Shown: in pieces, positions 44,157-53,023 of the stretch
Layout: every line of letters begins with the position of its first letter
How positions within the stretch are numbered: the first letter of the stretch is position 1
Origin: Clostridium sp. Marseille-P3244
GTDB lineage: Bacteria; Bacillota; Clostridia; Lachnospirales; Lachnospiraceae
DNA: 64,000 nucleotides
Assembly: GCF_900120155.1 (NCBI RefSeq)
Contig: NZ_LT635549.1
Location: 1,892,688-1,956,687, forward strand
Reading direction: 5' to 3'
Notes under the pieces: model-generated
What the model saw: the letters and a program-made list of their open reading frames with translations, nothing else
Database searches by the model: none
Told to the model about the DNA's origin: nothing
Made by a program: the position numbers and the translations under genes

Positions 44157-45461
44157 ATGAAGAATAATAAATATGATGTCCTGGTCACAGGCGGAGGAAT
44201 CGCAGGCTGTGCGGCTGCAAAGGCTGCCGCTGACGCAGGAAAGTCAGTGGCAATGATATTTCCCAATGGCGGAGCTTCCGAGATTTCATCCGGAGCAATT
44301 GATATCCTTGGAGTGATCCCGGGAGAAAAGGCGGAGATCGTCGAAGATTATGAAAAAGGAATTGAGAAGATCGTCGCTGCATACCCGGATCATCCTTATA
44401 AGTACAGCGGAAAAGATGTTTCAAAAGGCGTGTCCGAGCTCATCGGGCTTGCAGCTGCAGGAGGATACGGCCTCCAGGGATTTGACGGAAAGAATGTATG
44501 GGTTCCCAATATAATGGGTACATTTTCTGTTGCCGCTTATCTCCCGGATACAATGACAGATTCTGTATGTACTTCCGAAAAGGACGTAGTCCTGGTAGTG
44601 GGATTTGAAGGAAACGTGAATTTCAACGCGGAAGCAGCCGCTCAGTCCTACAACAAATATCAGAAACAGCTGGGATTCAGGGAGACGTATTATTCGATCG
44701 TTGTCGGTCTTGACGGAATGGAAGGCCGTCATAAACTGAGTGATTCGGAACTTGCGGATTATCTGGATACTCCGGAAGGAGTCCAGGATCTTATCGATAA
44801 ACTTTCTGAATTCTGCGCGAATAACCGCCAGAAATTTGACAAGATCCTGCTTCCGCCGGTACTGGGATTTGTAAATTACAGTGATGCTGTGAAAAAGCTG
44901 AAGAGCGATCTGGGATGCGCTGTCGGCGAAGTGATGACCATGGGCAATGCGGTTGTCGGGTACAGGATGACCAGAGCGATCTGGCAGGGGCTGAAAGAAA
45001 GCGGTGTAGATCTTTTCCCGGGTGGAAAGGTGACTGTGATTTCTGCTGCAGATGGCCAGGTATCCGCTGAATGTGTCCTGGGTCTTACAGATCAGCTTCA
45101 TCCGGGCGCGAAAGTGACTCTTCAGGCTCCGGCTCTTGTCCTTGCGACAGGCGGATTCCTGGGCGGCGGTATCGAGGCAAGGCGCACGAAGATATGGCTG
45201 AATCTGCTGGAAGAAGATCTTGGTACAGTGGCGGCTGAAACGCTGGACAGAAATCCGGTCAGCACGACAGGCCAGGATGCTCTCCGGATGGGAGCTTCTG
45301 TAAACAGTGATCTGTCTGTTAAAAACGAGAAGTTTGGCGGCTGTGTATATGCCTGCGGAGATTTCCTTGCCGGTCATAATTCGGCAAGTGAGCGAAGCGG
45401 AGCAGGCGTGGCTGCTGCTACCGGATGGCTTGCGGGAACAAATGCAGCCAGCAGAGCATAG
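44157..45461 (+). CDS. Anaerobic glycerol-3-phosphate dehydrogenase subunit B-like flavoprotein
   Basis: 434 residues. FAD motif VLVTGGGIAGCAAAKAAADAGKSV, followed by GGASEISSGAIDILG, the GlpB hallmark. The end reads VYACGDFLAGHNSASERSGAGVAAATGWLAG, a flavin-binding closure. GlpB forms the catalytic dimer with GlpA. AGGAGGATATGCAATT precedes ATG 44157, 14 bases after the glpA-like stop. A long open frame on the opposite strand over this gene has no signals of its own. Confidence 0.87.
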   Translation: MKNNKYDVLVTGGGIAGCAAAKAAADAGKSVAMIFPNGGASEISSGAIDILGVIPGEKAEIVEDYEKGIEKIVAAYPDHPYKYSGKDVSKGVSELIGLAAAGGYGLQGFDGKNVWVPNIMGTFSVAAYLPDTMTDSVCTSEKDVVLVVGFEGNVNFNAEAAAQSYNKYQKQLGFRETYYSIVVGLDGMEGRHKLSDSELADYLDTPEGVQDLIDKLSEFCANNRQKFDKILLPPVLGFVNYSDAVKKLKSDLGCAVGEVMTMGNAVVGYRMTRAIWQGLKESGVDLFPGGKVTVISAADGQVSAECVLGLTDQLHPGAKVTLQAPALVLATGGFLGGGIEARRTKIWLNLLEEDLGTVAAETLDRNPVSTTGQDALRMGASVNSDLSVKNEKFGGCVYACGDFLAGHNSASERSGAGVAAATGWLAGTNAASRA

Positions 45462-45479
45462 AGAAGGAGGAAAAGCGAA

Positions 45480-46517
45480 ATGGCAATGAAACATGATTTT
45501 GAGACTCTCTATTTCAAGGCGGCGTTTTGTTTGACCAGTGATGTTATCTCGGATTTTAATCCGGTGAGCCGCAGGCTCGGCGTGGATGTGACAGATGGCA
45601 TGGGAACCGTGTTCACGGCGCTGGGCGCCAGATACGAGATGCGCTATGTAGCTGACGAAGCGTTCCTGACCACCGACAGCTATGAGACAGACACCAGAAG
45701 CATCGACAATGTGCCGGTGGCGGAAGTCATGCGTTATACCCGGGGGCAGATCCTCAGGGAGGACGCGGTTCCGGGAAAATATGCCGGATTTGTTGAAAAT
45801 GTCAAAGCGGGAAAAAGTGTATTTCATGATTATAAAGTTTACAGTTCCGGAGAAAAGGACGCGGCAGTCCTTTATCTGATCAGCCCGGCGGACAAAACAC
45901 CGGAAAAAAGCGCGGAAGCGTTTGCGAAGCTGGCGGAAAAGATCGGTAAGAGCGCATATTCTACAAATGAATTCGGAGACTGCGGTTATCTGAAGATCCA
46001 GCTGGAGCTGTTCAAGGAACTGGAAGAATCTGCAGAGGCTGTTAAGGCCGCACTGGAAAAATATGATCAGATCGTTACAGATGATCAGTTTATTCTGGAC
46101 GCTCTGCTTATCCAGTTTGAAGATATGGCAGATAAGATCCTGTTTATCGATGGATTTATCGCCGGGAATGCCGGTAAACTTGGCATTTCTGCAGCCGGGA
46201 AAAAGATTGCCGTTCATGAGAGCGGGATCATCAACAGACTTTATCCTCTCAGAAAAGCGGATTATGTGGAAGTTCTGAAAGACGCTGAACTCGTTTATCC
46301 TGCAAGAAACGGCTATGACGTGAGTGATTCCGGTATGGCAGGCGGGCTTGGCCTTGCGGATGAAGAAGTGATGAAAGCAGTTGCCGGCAGAAGAGAAAAA
46401 GATCTGGAAGCGCTGGGCGCGGATGTGATCGTCTCTGTATGTGCAGCCGAGAAGGCCGGACTGGAAGCAGGCGGCGGCAAAGTAGAATCTCTGCTGTGTT
46501 ATGCTGCAGCACTTTGA
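45480..46517 (+). CDS. GlpC/CCG-domain-like protein lacking the Fe-S cysteines
   Basis: 345 residues in the place glpC occupies in a glpABC operon. The C-terminal third follows the GlpC/HdrB cysteine-rich domain pattern: KKIAVHESGIINRLYPLRK for the usual HDPC block, DSGMAGGLGLADEEVM for the CCG-GG block, and LGADVIVSVCAAEKAGLE for the final CxxC block. Nearly all ligand cysteines are replaced, with only four cysteines in the protein. The N-terminal ferredoxin motifs of GlpC are also absent. GAAGGAGGAAAAGCGAA precedes ATG 45480. It is probably a structural or membrane-adaptor remnant, or an uncharacterised subunit; homology is inferred from pattern and position. Confidence 0.6.
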   Translation: MAMKHDFETLYFKAAFCLTSDVISDFNPVSRRLGVDVTDGMGTVFTALGARYEMRYVADEAFLTTDSYETDTRSIDNVPVAEVMRYTRGQILREDAVPGKYAGFVENVKAGKSVFHDYKVYSSGEKDAAVLYLISPADKTPEKSAEAFAKLAEKIGKSAYSTNEFGDCGYLKIQLELFKELEESAEAVKAALEKYDQIVTDDQFILDALLIQFEDMADKILFIDGFIAGNAGKLGISAAGKKIAVHESGIINRLYPLRKADYVEVLKDAELVYPARNGYDVSDSGMAGGLGLADEEVMKAVAGRREKDLEALGADVIVSVCAAEKAGLEAGGGKVESLLCYAAAL

Positions 46518-46562
46518 TAGGGGAAAACTACTTTAATAATTTAGGGAAACTATATTAATCAT
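46518..46562. repeat. Imperfect 22/23-bp tandem repeat upstream of RuBisCO-like gene 2
   Basis: TAGGGGAAAACTACTTTAAT (46518-46537) is echoed by TTAGGGAAACTATATTAATC (46541-46560). It lies in the only sizeable gap of the operon and could be a regulator site or an RNA element. Confidence 0.4.
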
Positions 46563-46597
46563 CATAATAAAAAATAATAAGACAGGAGGAAAGAAAG

Positions 46598-47914
46598 ATG
46601 AAATATGATGAGAATATTTATCAGCTTTATGAGTCACTGGATTCGGAGGATGTGATCGTCGCTACATATTATGTGGCGGGATACAGCTCGGATCTCCTCA
46701 ACAAGGCGGGGGCTATGGCGATCGAGCAGACAACGGGAACATGGCGTCCGGTTCCGCTTGAGACACCGGAAGTAAGACGTCTTCACGGCGGAAAAGTGAT
46801 CGGAGTATATGAGATCCCGAATTATGAGTTTGATATGCCCGAGACGGAAGGCCAGGAGAGGCACGCGGTTCTTCAGATCGCATTCCCGTTTGAGAACTTC
46901 GGATGCAATCTGGGACAGATGCTGTCATCAGTGATCGGAAATATTTCCTTCGCAGGAAAGTGTAAGCTGCTGGATGTTCATCTGCCGAAGAAATTCGTGG
47001 CAGGTTTCCAGGGACCGAAATTTGGTATCGACGGCCTTCGTAAGATGATGGATGTTCCGAAACGCCCGATCATCGTCAGCATGATTAAGCCATGTACAGG
47101 AGCTTCTCCGGATGATGTGTACAAACTGGTGCATGAACTTGGTATGGCCGGGATCGACTGGATCAAAGACGATGAGCTTTTCAGCGACACAGATTACTGC
47201 CATGTAGAAGACAGATGTAAGAAAGCTGTTGAAGCATTAAAAGATGTGTATGAGAAGACCGGGAAGAAAGTCATCTACTCACCAAACATCACAGACCGCC
47301 CGGATCTTATGCTGGACAAGGCAAAGAGAGTACAGGAACTGGGTGCCGGCGCTTTGATGGTAAACACACTTCCGATCGGCTGGACAAGCATGCAGATGCT
47401 GGCTGAGAATAAGGATCTGGATCTTCCGATCCTTGCTCATCCGTGCTTCTCCGGAGCAATGTACGAGTCTCATTATTCAGGCCTTGCCAGCCACCTGGTA
47501 CTCGGTAAGTTCATGCGTATGTGCGGCGCGGACCTGGTAATCTATCCGTGCGCTTACGGCAAGGTAGACATCAAGCGTGAAGGCTACATCAGGATCGCGC
47601 AGACACTGACTTCCAAACTTGGCGATATGAAGAGAACCTTCCCGGGACCTGCGGCAGGAATCTATCATGGACTGATCCCGGATGTGGCAGCGGACCTCGG
47701 ACTGGACTTCTCCATCAGCGCAGGTGCTGCAATGCACGCTCATCCGCACGGAAGCGCGGCAGGAACAAAGAGTCTTCTCGTAGCGGCAGATGCTGTTGCG
47801 AACGGGATCCCGCTTCGCGAGGCTGCAAAAGACTGCGAAGACCTTCAGATCGCGCTGGATATCTGGGGTGAAGGAGCTTCCACAGACAATAAGCTCTTTG
47901 ATCTGAAGAAATAA
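46598..47914 (+). CDS. RuBisCO-like protein 2 (form IV-type)
   Basis: 438 residues, clearly related to the protein at 40705 but well diverged. Kept: carbamate lysine and metal ligands in WIKDDE (K190, D192, E193), K164 (IKPC), E43/T48/W49 (IEQTTGTW), N115, H281 and K322 (AYGK). Changed: C166 for the second KPK lysine, P282 for the phosphate-binding arginine, and AAGI where RuBisCO has SGG. A carboxylase function is therefore unlikely. Unlike protein 1 it has ISAGAAMHAHPHG near the end. GACAGGAGGAAAGAAAG precedes ATG 46598. Co-operonic with HAD and PTS genes, so it should act on a phosphorylated intermediate. Confidence 0.88.
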   Translation: MKYDENIYQLYESLDSEDVIVATYYVAGYSSDLLNKAGAMAIEQTTGTWRPVPLETPEVRRLHGGKVIGVYEIPNYEFDMPETEGQERHAVLQIAFPFENFGCNLGQMLSSVIGNISFAGKCKLLDVHLPKKFVAGFQGPKFGIDGLRKMMDVPKRPIIVSMIKPCTGASPDDVYKLVHELGMAGIDWIKDDELFSDTDYCHVEDRCKKAVEALKDVYEKTGKKVIYSPNITDRPDLMLDKAKRVQELGAGALMVNTLPIGWTSMQMLAENKDLDLPILAHPCFSGAMYESHYSGLASHLVLGKFMRMCGADLVIYPCAYGKVDIKREGYIRIAQTLTSKLGDMKRTFPGPAAGIYHGLIPDVAADLGLDFSISAGAAMHAHPHGSAAGTKSLLVAADAVANGIPLREAAKDCEDLQIALDIWGEGASTDNKLFDLKK

Positions 47915-47969
47915 GACGAGTATCTGACAGGATTGATTTCATATTCAGTAAGAAAGGCGTTTGGCCGTG

Positions 47970-48800
47970 ATGAAAAATTCTCTGTATAAAGCGGTGGCAG
48001 TCGATCTGGACGGAACACTGCTGAATTCAAGACATAATGTTGACCGGGAGTCACTGGATGCCCTGAATCGACTGCGCCGCGCAGGGATAGAAGTGATCGC
48101 TATCACAGGACGGACTTTATATGAAGCCGCGCATGTTGTCAAACCATTTTTGGATATTACGAGAGATACGATCGTTCTTCAGGCCGGGAGTCTTATCATT
48201 CAATACAGAGAGAGGAAGATGACCACGGATCTGATGCTGATGAGTGACAGCGATAAAGAGAAACTGGTCTCGATCGGGAAAAAACATGGATTCCCGCCTC
48301 TTGTCTGTGTTGACAATGAGATGTGTACGGAAAAGCATGATAATCCGGCATATCCGCCCTATGAGAGCATGATGAGCCACAATATCGTGTTTGTGGATGA
48401 CCTTATGGATTTTGCACTTTCCAATCCGGTCGGCAAGATCGCCATGGTCTGCGAGAATCATATTCTCCGGGAGATGGAGAAGGATATGAAGAAAGCAGGG
48501 ATTGAAAGTGCCTGGGGCTGGTCATATGCGGAGGGGATCGATGTGTGTGCCCGCAATAAGAAACGGGCGCTGATGGATCTTCTGGAGCGGATGAACATCA
48601 CCAGAGAAGAACTGGTAACTGTTGGCGACAGCAACAATGATCTGGAGATGATCCAGTTCGGAGGCCTTGGCGTTGCAATGGCAAATTCAACCCGGGAGCT
48701 GATCGACGCGGCAGATTATGTGACTCTGGACAATGACCATAACGGCGTCGCACACCTGATCGATCACGTAATTTTGTCAGATTACACGAAGGGAAAATAG
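47970..48800 (+). CDS. Cof-type HAD phosphatase
   Basis: About 276 residues. Motif I is VAVDLDGTLLNSRHNV at the N-terminus, motif II VIAITGRTLYEA, and the C-terminal acidic motif is TVGDSNNDLEMIQFGGLGVAMANS, with the large C2 cap in between. Cof-type enzymes dephosphorylate sugar phosphates. ATG 47970 or GTG 47967 are the plausible starts after AAAGG. It lies between the RuBisCO-like gene and the PTS IIA gene and may remove phosphate from a pathway product or drain a toxic sugar phosphate. Confidence 0.85.
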   Translation: MKNSLYKAVAVDLDGTLLNSRHNVDRESLDALNRLRRAGIEVIAITGRTLYEAAHVVKPFLDITRDTIVLQAGSLIIQYRERKMTTDLMLMSDSDKEKLVSIGKKHGFPPLVCVDNEMCTEKHDNPAYPPYESMMSHNIVFVDDLMDFALSNPVGKIAMVCENHILREMEKDMKKAGIESAWGWSYAEGIDVCARNKKRALMDLLERMNITREELVTVGDSNNDLEMIQFGGLGVAMANSTRELIDAADYVTLDNDHNGVAHLIDHVILSDYTKGK

Positions 48801-48804
48801 CACT

Positions 48805-49290
48805 ATGAGCATTCAGAAAATGACGACAAATACGAAACTGATCCTTCTGAAACAGAAATTTAAAGATTCTGAGGAAGTGATCTCTACTTTGGGAAAGCTG
48901 GCAATGGAGCAGGGGCTTGTAAACGAGGATTATTTGCCGGCGATACTGGAGCGGGAAAAAAATTACCCCACCGGCCTTGATCTGCCGGTCAATATCGCCA
49001 TTCCTCATATTGATACAGGCGTGAACAGATCCTTTGTCAGCATTGCCACATTGGAGGAACCTGTTACATTTTACAATATGGACTGCTCCGGGTCAGAGGT
49101 GAAGGCACGGATTGTATTTGTTTTTGGGATCATGGATCCCAAGGATCAGCTTGCAATCCTGAGAAAATTTGCCGGATCTTTTGCAGACAAAGGGAAGATC
49201 CAGCCGCTGCTGGACGCGCAGGACCCGGAAGAACTGATCAGACTTCTGAACGAGCTGCTGGATCAGATGCTGGCGGTAGAAGAAATCTAG
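48805..49290 (+). CDS. PTS IIA component, fructose/galactitol type
   Basis: 161 residues of the mannitol/fructose-type IIA fold. The phosphorylated histidine is in LPVNIAIPHIDTG (about residue 70), and AILRKFAGSFADK matches the C-terminal helix region. It takes phosphate from HPr and gives it to IIB. It starts 5 bases after the HAD gene and precedes IIB and IIC, giving a split gatABC-like layout. Confidence 0.9.
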   Translation: MSIQKMTTNTKLILLKQKFKDSEEVISTLGKLAMEQGLVNEDYLPAILEREKNYPTGLDLPVNIAIPHIDTGVNRSFVSIATLEEPVTFYNMDCSGSEVKARIVFVFGIMDPKDQLAILRKFAGSFADKGKIQPLLDAQDPEELIRLLNELLDQMLAVEEI

Positions 49291-49360
49291 ATGTTCCTGA
49301 TTATAATTCTGATCGTAAAAGATTCAGAATTTTAAAATAAAAGAGAAAGGAGGATACATC

Positions 49361-49660
49361 ATGAGAACAGTGAAACTTGCAGTATGCTGCGGCGGAGGTA
49401 TTTTTACGACTTCTGTAGTTACGGAGGAGATCGAGAAACTCCTGAAAAAAGAGGGGATCCCATATTCGATCACACCTCAGAAACTTGTTGAAATCCCGTC
49501 CCTTACCGGACTGGATGTGATCGTGGCTACAGGAAAGACCTCAGCCAAAAACGGCGAGGGAACTCCGGTGCTGATCGGCCTGCCTATGTTTACCGGCGTT
49601 GGAAAAGAGGAGTTCTCCAAGGAACTTGTTAAGACAATTCACGAAATAGTTGGAGAATAA
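49361..49660 (+). CDS. PTS IIB component, galactitol type
   Basis: 99 residues. The phosphocysteine loop is AVCCGGGIFTTSVV at residues 8-21, as in GatB-type IIB proteins (CGxGxxxS/T). AAAGGAGGATACATC precedes ATG 49361. It passes phosphate from IIA to the incoming substrate bound by IIC. Confidence 0.92.
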   Translation: MRTVKLAVCCGGGIFTTSVVTEEIEKLLKKEGIPYSITPQKLVEIPSLTGLDVIVATGKTSAKNGEGTPVLIGLPMFTGVGKEEFSKELVKTIHEIVGE

Positions 49661-49688
49661 GTGAAAACTGAAAGGAGGGGAACCTTTT

Positions 49689-51134
49689 ATGTTAGAGCAA
49701 ATAGGTGTTATCTTTAAAACATTTATGGACACCTTCGGCGCTTCAATACTGGTGCCGCTTATTGTATTTATTTTAAGTCTTATTTTGAGAGTAAAGCCGA
49801 TGCAGGCATTCCGTGCGGCCATATTCATGGCCATTGGTCTGACCGCGTTCAATATTATCCTGGGCATCCTGATGGATGAGATGGGTACGGTCATGCCGCT
49901 CATGAGCGAGAACACAGGAAGAACATTCGACGTTGTCGATGTGGGATGGCCTGCAGCTGCAACAATTGTTTACAACAATTCCCTGGGTTATATTTACCTG
50001 GTTGTCGGACTGATCTGGAACGTTGTGCTGTTCCTTCTGAAGGTTACAGATACATTTGAGCCAACAGATATCTGGAATTATTACTTCTTCGTCACATATG
50101 CGATCTGTGTTCAGTTCGTAACGGGAAGCTTTGTACTGGGTCTGATCTGTGCGTTGTTCTGCAATCTGTTTGTGTTGCTTATCTCCGACGCGATCGCGCC
50201 GGCGGCGCAGGAATATTATGGCTATGACGGATTGACATGTACCTGTATCAGCTGTTCCAATATCGCGATCTTTGCGGCTGTCTGCAATATTCTTTTCAAG
50301 AAGATCGGTCTTGGAAGAGTAAAGGTCAACCCGGATACGATCAACAAGAGACTCGGCTTCTTTGGCGAGCCTGCGATGATCGGTGTTATCCTTGGTCTCA
50401 TCATGGGGATCATTGCCTATGTGCATGATCTTGGAAATGCTTCCACATGGGCAGCGATCCTGACATTCGCGTTTACCATCGCGGCCATGCTTGTGATTTA
50501 TCCTACCGTTTCAGGTATGTTCGTCCGTGGACTGATCCCGATCAGTAATACACTGAACGCAAGGATGCGCAGCGGCAACATGAAACGTAAATACTTCATC
50601 CTCGGTATTGACCCGGCTGTCTTCTTTGGTGAGACTGCGAATATGACGACGGGCGTACTTTTGATGCCGATTTTGATCCTTACCGCTATCATCCTTCCGG
50701 GCAACCGTCTGATCCCGCTGGGCGACATTTCGTCGATCCCGTTCATGGTGATCGGATGTACCTGTGTATTCCAGGGCGATATTCTGAAGTCCACGATCTG
50801 CGGTACGATCTACGGATCCTGTGCGCATCTGATCGCGACAGATATGGCGGAACTGTTCACAAATGCCGCGGTGCAGGCAGGCTTTGAAATGGCAGAAGGA
50901 CAGGCATTTGTAGGCAGCTGGCTTGTATCCGCTCAGCCGCCGCTTTGGGTCTTCTATAAATGCTTCTCAGCATCAGGAAGCCTGAAGTACATTCTGATCG
51001 CTGTTCTTGTCGTGCTTTATGTGGCGGCTCTTGTACACTTCAAGAAACACCGCAAAGGCTGGTACAAATTCTTTGGTGCTTCCGAAGAATTTGCAAATAA
51101 ATTTATGGGAATTGAGACAGCGGAGAATGCTTAA
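49689..51134 (+). CDS. PTS IIC component, galactitol type (first copy)
   Basis: 481 residues with multiple membrane spans, matching GatC-type IIC. Recognisable segments: VGWPAAATIVYNNSLGYIY, ITNEE/FTDE-like loops, TINKRLGFFGEPAMIGVILGL, YPTVSGMFVRGLIPIS and ILPGNRLIPLGDI. The family moves galactitol and other polyols or pentoses. AAGGAGGGGAACCTTTT precedes ATG 49689. A terminator follows at 51155. A close homologue lies at 53515. Confidence 0.92.
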   Translation: MLEQIGVIFKTFMDTFGASILVPLIVFILSLILRVKPMQAFRAAIFMAIGLTAFNIILGILMDEMGTVMPLMSENTGRTFDVVDVGWPAAATIVYNNSLGYIYLVVGLIWNVVLFLLKVTDTFEPTDIWNYYFFVTYAICVQFVTGSFVLGLICALFCNLFVLLISDAIAPAAQEYYGYDGLTCTCISCSNIAIFAAVCNILFKKIGLGRVKVNPDTINKRLGFFGEPAMIGVILGLIMGIIAYVHDLGNASTWAAILTFAFTIAAMLVIYPTVSGMFVRGLIPISNTLNARMRSGNMKRKYFILGIDPAVFFGETANMTTGVLLMPILILTAIILPGNRLIPLGDISSIPFMVIGCTCVFQGDILKSTICGTIYGSCAHLIATDMAELFTNAAVQAGFEMAEGQAFVGSWLVSAQPPLWVFYKCFSASGSLKYILIAVLVVLYVAALVHFKKHRKGWYKFFGASEEFANKFMGIETAENA

Positions 51135-51154
51135 GTAAACAATGATTTCTTAGG

Positions 51155-51200
51155 GGGAAGATTACCTGCTGTGGAAAAACAGAAAGGGATCTTCCCTTTT
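51155..51200 (+). terminator. Terminator after the first PTS IIC gene
   Basis: GGGAAGAT (51155-51162) pairs with ATCTTCCC (51189-51196), followed by TTTT. A CTG/CAG inner pairing is also possible. It ends the glpA-like-to-IIC operon. Confidence 0.8.
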
Positions 51201-51237
51201 CATTTACAGCATATTTTACTGTAAGGAGAGACAGAGG

Positions 51238-52962
51238 ATGTCTGAAAATCAAAAAAAACCATTAAAACTGGTCGTAGTCGGCGGAGTGGCCGGCGGAGCT
51301 TCAGCAGCCGCACGTGTACGGCGTCTGGATGAAAAAGCAGAGATCGTAATGTTTGAAAAAGGCCGGCATGTGTCCTTTTCAAACTGCTGCCTTCCGTATC
51401 ATCTGAGCGGGACGATCGCGGACAGCGAAGATCTTGTACTGATGACTCCGGAAAAGTTCCGTTCCCAGTATAATATCGATGCCAGGACGGACAGCGAAGT
51501 GACCGGCATCGACAGAGACAGAAAATGCGTAACAGTAAAAAACCTGCTTACCGGGGAAACTTATGAAGAATCTTTTGATAAACTGGTGCTTTCTCCGGGG
51601 GCAAATCCGATTTTTCCGTCAAGTATTGAAGGGATCGAACGTGAAAACGTATACGCGGTCCGAAATGTGGAGGATATCCGCGCGCTGAAAGCAGCTGCTG
51701 AGAAGGAAGGCACAGATAACATCGCAGTAGTCGGCGGAGGATTTATCGGGATTGAAGTGGCGGAAAATCTGAGAAACGCGGGGAAAAATGTAAGTGTGAT
51801 CGAAGGCACAGAACAGATTATGCCTCCCTTTGATTATGATATGGTCCAGATCCTTCATAAAGAACTGGATGACAACGGGGTATCGCTCTACGTATCCACT
51901 ACGGTTACAGCTATCGGAGACAGATGGGTCAAAGCCATAAAAAATGGAAAAGAATTAGAGATACCCGCGGATATCGTCGTGATGGCGGCCGGGGTCGCTC
52001 CGGAAACGAAACTTGCAAAACAGGCAGGACTGGAGATCGGCAAGACCCGCGGGATTAAAGTCAATCATAATTATCAGACCAGTGATCCGGATATCTATGC
52101 AGTCGGTGACGCCATCGAGATATTTCAGGATCTGACACATGCCGAAGGCCGCCTTGCGCTGGCAGGTCCGGCTCAATGGCAGGCCCGTGCCGCGGCGGAC
52201 CATATATGCGGAACCTGCGGCCGAAGGAAAGGATATATCGGATCTTCCTGTATCCGGGTATTCGGCCAGAATGCGGCTGCCACCGGACTGAGTGAAAAAG
52301 CGGCGGAAAGGGCAGGGTATACATATGACTCTGTACTGGTCTTTCCACCGGATAAGGTGGGATTGATGCCGGAAAGCCATTATCTGGCATTTAAGCTGAT
52401 ATTTGAGGTCCCGACAGGCAGGATCCTGGGCGCTCAGGCTATCGGAAAGGGAGAAGCAGACAAGCGGGTGGATGTGATCGCTGCCATGATTACGATGAAC
52501 GCGACCCTGGAAGATCTCAAAGACCTGGAACTGTGCTATTCTCCGGTGTTCGGGACAGCCAAGGATGTGGTGAATCAGGCCGCTCTGGTAGGGTTAAATA
52601 TCCTGTACGGGAAATATAGACAGGTACATGTGAACGAGGTGCGCGGCCTGGTAGAAAAAGGCGCGTATATCATTGACGTGCGCGAGGAACCGGAGTTTGC
52701 CGCGGGCCATTTAAAGGGAGCCCATAATATCCCGCTGAGCCGGCTGCGCTCCCGTATGGATGAGATCCCGCGCGATCTGCCGGTTTATCTGCACTGCCGG
52801 TCCAGCCAGAGAAGCTATTATGCGCTGTGCTGTCTGCAGGGAGCCGGATTCCGTAACCTGTATAATATCAGCGGTTCCTATCTGGGGATCAGTCTGTACG
52901 AATATTTTAATGATAAGACAGAAGGGCGGACGCCCATTCTTGACCGGTACAATTTTAATTAA
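51238..52962 (+). CDS. CoA-disulfide reductase-like flavoprotein fused to a rhodanese domain
   Basis: 574 residues. FAD motif LVVVGGVAGGASAAARVRRLD, then the single active cysteine of this family in SFSNCCLPYHLSG (about residue 45). NAD(P) motif NIAVVGGGFIGIEVAENLR near 160, FAD closure YAVGDAIE. The C-terminal rhodanese domain (about 470-560) has IIDVREEPEFAAGHLKGAHNIP and the sulfur-carrying cysteine in LHCRSSQRSY. Such CoADR-RHD enzymes reduce CoA-persulfide or CoA disulfide. TAAGGAGAGACAGAGG precedes ATG 51238. It may maintain thiol redox or supply electrons to the locus. Confidence 0.9.
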   Translation: MSENQKKPLKLVVVGGVAGGASAAARVRRLDEKAEIVMFEKGRHVSFSNCCLPYHLSGTIADSEDLVLMTPEKFRSQYNIDARTDSEVTGIDRDRKCVTVKNLLTGETYEESFDKLVLSPGANPIFPSSIEGIERENVYAVRNVEDIRALKAAAEKEGTDNIAVVGGGFIGIEVAENLRNAGKNVSVIEGTEQIMPPFDYDMVQILHKELDDNGVSLYVSTTVTAIGDRWVKAIKNGKELEIPADIVVMAAGVAPETKLAKQAGLEIGKTRGIKVNHNYQTSDPDIYAVGDAIEIFQDLTHAEGRLALAGPAQWQARAAADHICGTCGRRKGYIGSSCIRVFGQNAAATGLSEKAAERAGYTYDSVLVFPPDKVGLMPESHYLAFKLIFEVPTGRILGAQAIGKGEADKRVDVIAAMITMNATLEDLKDLELCYSPVFGTAKDVVNQAALVGLNILYGKYRQVHVNEVRGLVEKGAYIIDVREEPEFAAGHLKGAHNIPLSRLRSRMDEIPRDLPVYLHCRSSQRSYYALCCLQGAGFRNLYNISGSYLGISLYEYFNDKTEGRTPILDRYNFN

Positions 52963-53023
52963 TTAAAGAGAAAGTCTGTATGTAAAACAATAAAGATTTT
53001 ATTTGAAACAGGAGGTGGAAAAA

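Noticed and set aside
44421-46217. A 598-residue open frame on the minus strand over the GlpB-like and GlpC-like genes
   Set aside because: The plus-strand genes have strong ribosome-binding sites and recognisable FAD motifs; the antisense frame has no domain and an implausible residue mix.
40705-47914. Genuine CO2-fixing RuBisCO
   Set aside because: Both proteins lack the second KPK lysine, the active-site arginine after H281 and the SGG phosphate site, and no phosphoribulokinase is present.
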